From: an uncultured Eubacteriales bacterium
GTDB taxonomy: Bacteria > Bacillota > Clostridia > Oscillospirales > Butyricicoccaceae
Length of the DNA stretch: 27,833 bases
NCBI GenBank assembly: GCA_910586105.1
Contig: CAJUGU010000046.1
Location: 1-27,833, forward strand
Reading direction: 5' to 3'
In this document: positions 23,664 to 27,833 of the stretch, piece by piece
Numbering within the stretch: position 1 is the stretch's first letter
Layout of the letters: the number at the start of each line of letters is the position of its first letter
Made by a program: the position numbers and the translations under genes
The notes under the pieces: model-generated
Database searches by the model: none
What the model was told of the DNA's origin: nothing
What the model saw: only the letters and a program-made list of their open reading frames with translations

Positions 23664-26600
23664 CCAACTGCGCGCGATCGAGGAGCGCGGCGGCGACCTG
23701 ATCGTGTCGGCGGCGGCAGGCTCGGGCAAAACGGCGGTGCTGATCGAACGAGTAATCCGCCGGCTGACCGACGCGGAACACCCGGTTGATATCGACCGGT
23801 TCCTGCTCGTGACCTTCACGAATGCCGCCGCGGCGGAAATGCGGATGAAGCTGGCCGCGGCGCTTTCGGCGCGGCTGGAGACCGATCCGCTGGATGCAAG
23901 GCTCCGGCGGCAGCTGCTGCTGGTACACCGGGCGGAGATCACGACGGTGCATTCCTTTTGCCACAAGCTGGCGCGCGAACAGGCGGCGGCGCTGGGGCTG
24001 ACGCCCGATTTCCGGCTTGCGGATGAGCGGGAGGCCGCGATCCTGAAGCGGGAAGTGCTTGAAGACACGTTGGAAGCGTTATATGAAGACGCCCGGCCGG
24101 ATTTTATCGCGCTCACCGAACAGCTGCTGACCGGGCGCGACGACCGCCGCCTGTCGGGCGTGGTGCTCGATACATATGAAAAGATACAGGCGCACCCCGA
24201 CCCGGAAACCTATTTGCGGCGGGCCGCGGGTGGCGGCGAAGCGGGTTCCCCAGCGGAGACCCCGTTTGGGCGGGTGATTCTGGAGGAAGCGCGCGCGGCA
24301 ACGGAATACGGGTTGGCATTCCTGCGGCTCGCGGTGCAGGAGATGGAAGGCGTCGAAGAACTGGAAACCGCCTACCTGCCCGCATTTCAGGACGACATCC
24401 GGCAGGGCGAAGCGCTGCTGGGAAAGATCCGTGCAAACGATTGGGACGGCGCGGTCGAGGCGGCGCGGTCGGTCGTGCGCACGCGGCTTAAGGGCGTGCG
24501 GGGATTCCCGGACAAGGAGTTTCTCGAAGAGCTGAAAGGGCTGCGGAAGGAGTGGCAGGGCTGCACGGACCGGATCGCAGGCCGCCTGCTGAACGTGACG
24601 GCGGCGGAAGCGGCGGTCGATCGCGGGCTGACGGCGGGGGCCCTGCGCGGGCTGGCGGATGCGGTGCTCACGTTTTCCGAGCGGTTCACGGCGGAAAAAC
24701 GCCGCCGCAGGCTGGCCGATTTTAACGACCTTGAACATTTCGCGGTCCGGCTGCTGCTGGAAGACGGCAGGCCGACGGCGCTGGCGGAAACGGTCGGCGC
24801 GCGTTATGAAGAGATCATGGTCGACGAATATCAGGATACGAACGCCGTGCAGGACGCGATCTTCGGGGCGCTCGGGCGGCGCAACCTGTTTATGGTCGGC
24901 GACGTGAAGCAAAGTATTTATGGGTTCCGGCTGGCGAACCCGTATCTGTTCCTGCAAAAATATCAAACGTCGGCGGACGAGCCGGAGGCGGATGAGCCGC
25001 GGCGGGTCGTGCTGAGCAAAAACTTCCGTTCGCGGCGGCAGGTGCTGGACAGTACCAACTACTGGATGCAGGCGCTGATGCGGGAATCGGTCGGCGATTT
25101 GGAATACACCGAGCGGGAAATGCTGTATCAGGGCGCGGAGTATCCGGAGCCGGACGACCCGCGCTACAACACGGAGGTATTGCTGCTCGACACTGCCGGA
25201 CTGGACGAAGGGGCGTCGAAGACCGAAGCGGAAGCCGCGCTGGCCGCCGCACGGATCGACCGTCTGCTGCGGGAAAAGCTGCCGGTCTTTGACCGCGCGC
25301 GGGGGATCGTGCGCCCGGTGGAGGCTGGAGATATCGTCATCCTGATGCGGTCGCCCAAAAGCAAGGCGGCGGCTTACCGGGGCGCGCTTGCGGCGTATGG
25401 CCTGTCCACCCGCACCGAGGAGACCGAGGGGCTGCTGCAAACGGCGGAGGTTGGCGCGATGGTCTCCCTGCTGGCGGTGATCGACAACCCGCGGCAGGAT
25501 ATCGACCTGATCGGCGTGATGCGTTCGCCGCTGTACGGGTTTACGGAACAGGAATTGGCGGATATCCGCCTTTGCGACAAAAAAGCGCCGTATTACGACG
25601 CGGTGAGGCTGGCGGCGGAGACGGACGCGCACGCGGCGGCGTTTTTGGAACGGTTGGCGCGGCTGCGCGAGTTCGCCTGCGACCAGCCGGTCTATCGGCT
25701 GCTCTGGCAGATTTACGACGAAACCGGGGCGCTCGCGCTTTATGGCGCGCTGCCAAATGGAGCGCAGCGGCGAAAGAACCTGCTCAGCTTCTTCGAGCGG
25801 GCGCGCGCCTATGAAGCGCAGGGGTTCCGGGGGCTGTTCGGCTTCAACCGCCTGCTGCGCGGGATGCTGGAGGCCGGGGAGGATTTCGACGCGGTGAAAG
25901 CGGACGCGGGGAGCGGCGCGGTGCGGCTCATGTCGATCCACAAGAGCAAGGGGCTGGAATTCCCGGTGGTCGTGCTGGCCGACTGTGCGAAAAATTTCAA
26001 CGAACAGGAGCTGACCGACCCGATCCTTGTGCATCCGGAGCTGGGGCTGGGCGCGAAGGTGCGCGATTTACAGCGCGGCGTGCAATACCCGAGCCTGGAG
26101 CGGCAGGCGATCGCGGCGCGGATCCGGCGCGAGGCGGTCAGCGAAGAGCTGCGCATCTTATATGTAGCGCTCACGCGGGCGAAAGAAAAGCTGATCCTGA
26201 CGGCGGCGTCCGGGCAGTTGACGTCGCTGCTGAAAAAGTGGGGGCGGCTCGCGGCAATGGAGCGCTTGCCGGATTATGCGGTAGGGGCGGTGCGCACGCC
26301 GCTTGCGTGGCTGCTGGCCCCGTTGCTGCGGCATCCGGCGGCGGAATGCTTGCGGGAAGCGGCGCAGGCGGCGATCCCAATGGATGTGAACGCGCCGGAG
26401 GCGTTCGAGATCGCGCTTTGCCAGCCGCAGGAGACAGAGACGCGCGAAGCGGTGGAAGCGCAGGCCGAGCCGGAAGCCGCAGCGGTGGAGATCGCGCCCG
26501 AGCTGGCATACCCGGCGGCGTTTTTGGCTGACCTTCCGGCGAAGCTGACGGCGACCGGCGTCAAGCATACGTTCAAGGCCGAGGAGGCCGCCGAGGAAAC

Positions 26601-27177
26601 GCCCCCGCCGCGCCGGGGAGCCAGGCTGCGCAGGCCGTTTTTCGAGGAAAAACCGTTGAGCCCGACCGAACGCGGCACGGCGCACCATCTGTTTTTGCAG
26701 TTCGCGAAATATGAAGGGCTGGATACGCCGGAGGGCGTGGCGCGCGAGCTGGGACGGCTGCGGGAACGGAAGATTTTGTCTGCGGAGCAGGCAGACGCGA
26801 TCGACCTGGCGAAGATTTTGGGATTTTTCCGTTCCCGATTGTATCAGGAAGGGTTTGCGGCGGCGCGGGTGCGGCGGGAATTTAAGTTTTCCGTGTTGAT
26901 TCCAGCAGCGCGGTATTATAAAGAGGCGGAGGCCGTGCCCGAGGAGGAAATCCTGCTGCAAGGCGTGATCGACTGCCTGCTGGAAACCGAGGCCGGATTT
27001 ACGGTGGTCGATTTCAAGACCGACCGCGTCCGGAAAACGAACGTCGCCGCCCGCGCCGAAAGCTATCGCGAGCAGTTGGACGCGTACCGGCTGGCGGTCG
27101 AGACCGTGTTCGGCAGGCCGGTCATACGGCAGGTGCTGTTCTTCCTTGAGATCGGGGCGGAAATTGAGGTGAAATGA
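23650..27177 (+). CDS. addA: ATP-dependent helicase/nuclease AddAB, subunit A
   Basis: A 1175-residue UvrD/Rep-type helicase fused to a RecB-type nuclease, the motor subunit of AddAB. The helicase motifs appear in order: AAAGSGKT near residue 20, FTNAAAAEM, VDEYQDTN (Asp392-Glu393), GDVKQSIYGFR, SIHKSKGLEFPVV and ILYVALTRAKEKL. The C-terminal nuclease has GVIDCLL with Asp1108, and VVDFKTD with Asp1121 and Lys1123, all as expected for an active enzyme. The ATG at 23650 lies inside the end of addB, with GGAGGCGGA just upstream. Together the proteins unwind and trim broken DNA until a Chi site is met. Nothing is truncated or unusual. A hairpin at 27320 ends the transcript. Confidence 0.96.
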   Translation: MWTNDQLRAIEERGGDLIVSAAAGSGKTAVLIERVIRRLTDAEHPVDIDRFLLVTFTNAAAAEMRMKLAAALSARLETDPLDARLRRQLLLVHRAEITTVHSFCHKLAREQAAALGLTPDFRLADEREAAILKREVLEDTLEALYEDARPDFIALTEQLLTGRDDRRLSGVVLDTYEKIQAHPDPETYLRRAAGGGEAGSPAETPFGRVILEEARAATEYGLAFLRLAVQEMEGVEELETAYLPAFQDDIRQGEALLGKIRANDWDGAVEAARSVVRTRLKGVRGFPDKEFLEELKGLRKEWQGCTDRIAGRLLNVTAAEAAVDRGLTAGALRGLADAVLTFSERFTAEKRRRRLADFNDLEHFAVRLLLEDGRPTALAETVGARYEEIMVDEYQDTNAVQDAIFGALGRRNLFMVGDVKQSIYGFRLANPYLFLQKYQTSADEPEADEPRRVVLSKNFRSRRQVLDSTNYWMQALMRESVGDLEYTEREMLYQGAEYPEPDDPRYNTEVLLLDTAGLDEGASKTEAEAALAAARIDRLLREKLPVFDRARGIVRPVEAGDIVILMRSPKSKAAAYRGALAAYGLSTRTEETEGLLQTAEVGAMVSLLAVIDNPRQDIDLIGVMRSPLYGFTEQELADIRLCDKKAPYYDAVRLAAETDAHAAAFLERLARLREFACDQPVYRLLWQIYDETGALALYGALPNGAQRRKNLLSFFERARAYEAQGFRGLFGFNRLLRGMLEAGEDFDAVKADAGSGAVRLMSIHKSKGLEFPVVVLADCAKNFNEQELTDPILVHPELGLGAKVRDLQRGVQYPSLERQAIAARIRREAVSEELRILYVALTRAKEKLILTAASGQLTSLLKKWGRLAAMERLPDYAVGAVRTPLAWLLAPLLRHPAAECLREAAQAAIPMDVNAPEAFEIALCQPQETETREAVEAQAEPEAAAVEIAPELAYPAAFLADLPAKLTATGVKHTFKAEEAAEETPPPRRGARLRRPFFEEKPLSPTERGTAHHLFLQFAKYEGLDTPEGVARELGRLRERKILSAEQADAIDLAKILGFFRSRLYQEGFAAARVRREFKFSVLIPAARYYKEAEAVPEEEILLQGVIDCLLETEAGFTVVDFKTDRVRKTNVAARAESYREQLDAYRLAVETVFGRPVIRQVLFFLEIGAEIEVK

Positions 27178-27319
27178 AGGCCGTTCATACGCGGCTGTTC
27201 GGCAGGCGCAGGCGCTGCATATATAGATGGAAACATGAGAGCGTTTGAACATAATGGCCCGCGGGAGCGTATCGCGTTTGCGCAAGCTTTCGTTAAAATT
27301 TGACTGTCATGCAAAAAAT

Positions 27320-27355
27320 ACGGGCGGGATACCCTGTTTTAGGGTTCCCGCCCGT
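27320..27355. terminator. Shared bidirectional terminator of addBA and the Uma2 remnant
   Basis: ACGGGCGGG (27320-27328) pairs with CCCGCCCGT (27347-27355), and ACCCT (27331-27335) with AGGGT (27341-27345), leaving only a small bulge. On the minus strand a T run (TATTTTTTG) follows immediately, making a strong terminator for the Uma2 remnant. On the plus strand the tail is weaker. Positions 27178-27319 hold no gene I can support. Confidence 0.85.
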
Positions 27356-27360
27356 GCGTC

Positions 27361-27565
27361 TTATTCTGGGAAAACCTTGCACAGTTCAAGAAAGCAACCG
27401 TTCAGGACGTTGACCTTTGCAATGCCGTTGCGGTCATAGCATTCGTGGAGTCGGAAGGCGCCGTCTTCCAGAAGGAATACCAGTACGGAGGGTTCTTCCG
27501 GGCTGACGATCCAATGTCAGACAATCCGCGAAAGTATAACGCGGCCGCTCCGCTGGTGATGCCAT
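27361..27565 (-). pseudogene. Uma2-family (DUF820) gene with a large internal deletion
   Basis: Two pieces of an Uma2-type protein are joined out of frame. From the ATG at 27565, behind AAAGGAGG, the frame reads MASPAERPRYTFADCLTLD, which is the typical Uma2 N-terminus (RYTFADYLTW). It then turns to nonsense and stops at about 27434. A second frame from about 27519 reads HWIVSPEEPSVLVFLLED, then GIAKVNVLNGC, and LELCKVFPE to the stop at 27361, which is the typical Uma2 C-terminus (WIV.PE...V.VY.LEDG ... V.VL.G..IDL..VF). The junction lies near 27507-27520. The missing part, roughly 110-130 codons, would contain the nuclease-fold catalytic residues, so the product is dead. Promoter, ribosome binding site and terminator are all intact, suggesting a recent deletion. 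Confidence 0.75.
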
Positions 27566-27589
27566 GGTATCAATCCTCCTTTGTAAAAT

Positions 27590-27618
27590 AGTATAGCAGA
27601 GTAGTCGACACATTGCAA
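27590..27618 (-). promoter_or_regulatory. Promoter of the Uma2 remnant
   Basis: On the minus strand TTGCAA (27613-27618) and TATACT (27590-27595) are exactly 17 nt apart, about 25 nt upstream of the start codon. It looks functional although the gene it serves is broken. Confidence 0.75.
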
Positions 27619-27733
27619 GTCGAAAAGCTGGGTGAAAACCTTGAAAAACGCCGGATTTCCGACTTTTTTGGGCGGTTGCTGTGAACGGGATTCTGGCTGG
27701 CGAAAAAAATCGAAAAAATTTGAAAAAAAACTG

Positions 27734-27762
27734 TTGACAAACCATTGGGGGAGTGGTATTAT
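27734..27762 (+). promoter_or_regulatory. Strong promoter directed out of the window
   Basis: A perfect TTGACA (27734-27739) and TATTAT (27757-27762) with a 17-nt spacer, preceded by an A-rich stretch (27703-27730) that could act as an UP element. The following 71 nt (27763-27833) contain no start codon with a ribosome binding site, so the transcript begins with an untranslated leader or a non-coding RNA whose body lies beyond the window. Confidence 0.8.
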
Positions 27763-27833
27763 AAATAAGCTGACCGGCACGGAAGCGAACAAAAAGTTCA
27801 GAAAACCTGCCGAAAAGCCTGGGATGAAGCCTT

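Noticed and set aside
24079..26034. A 651-codon minus-strand frame opposite addA
   Set aside because: Arg/Gln/His-rich antisense translation with no domain; all helicase motifs are on the plus strand.
20280..27177. addBA as part of a novel defence system
   Set aside because: Both subunits have ordinary length, full motifs and the standard gene order for Firmicutes recombination repair; no defence-specific partner is present.
27246..27303. A small frame starting MRAFEHNGPRERIAF
   Set aside because: Short, no ribosome binding site and no recognisable family; left unannotated.

Overview
The window looks like a chromosomal segment of a high-GC, low-oxygen Gram-positive bacterium, most likely a gut-type Clostridia (Oscillospiraceae/Ruminococcaceae-like). 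The reasons are strong AGGAGG-type ribosome binding sites, TTGACA/TATAAT promoters, a one-polypeptide pyruvate:ferredoxin oxidoreductase, the Firmicutes-type AddAB nuclease, an S-layer-homology surface protein, a YesL-type protein and lipoprotein-based sugar uptake. Species cannot be fixed from the sequence alone.

Layout, left to right. (1) 1-336 holds a GC-rich palindromic intergenic element and a terminator. (2) 337-5791, minus strand, is an alpha-galactoside uptake and hydrolysis operon, transcribed in the order binding lipoprotein, permease, permease, GH36 alpha-galactosidase. It has a perfect 17-bp palindrome over the start site and no ATPase gene. (3) 6346-7023, plus strand, is a divergent YesL/DUF624 membrane protein. 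(4) 7525-11283, plus strand, is a 1252-residue secreted metallophosphoesterase with CARDB-like, LamG-like and SLH modules. (5) 11623-15171, plus strand, is pyruvate:ferredoxin oxidoreductase. (6) 15172-16232 is a decayed island with a DDE transposase remnant, a doubtful small reading frame and hairpin-rich DNA. (7) 16233-18039, minus strand, is rpsB-tsf with a clear promoter, a structured leader and a terminator. (8) 18291-18449 is a second copy of the left-edge palindromic element. (9) 18763-20245, plus strand, has a DUF2798-like membrane protein and a Qnr/MfpA-sized pentapeptide-repeat protein. (10) 20280-27177, plus strand, is addB-addA with a 14-nt overlap. (11) 27178-27833 holds a shared bidirectional terminator, an Uma2-family gene reduced to its two ends by an internal deletion, and a strong promoter pointing out of the window.

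How the genes work together: the minus-strand operon would capture an alpha-galactoside such as melibiose or raffinose-type sugars and split it inside the cell. Pyruvate formed by glycolysis would be oxidised by the pyruvate:ferredoxin oxidoreductase. rpsB-tsf and addBA are housekeeping modules for translation and double-strand-break repair.

I see no convincing undescribed multi-gene system. The points most worth a second look are the Uma2 gene deleted internally while its promoter, ribosome binding site and terminator remain, the composite palindromic element present twice, the Qnr-like pentapeptide protein directly upstream of addBA, the operator palindrome, and the structured untranslated leaders. 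No tRNA, rRNA or CRISPR array was recognised.
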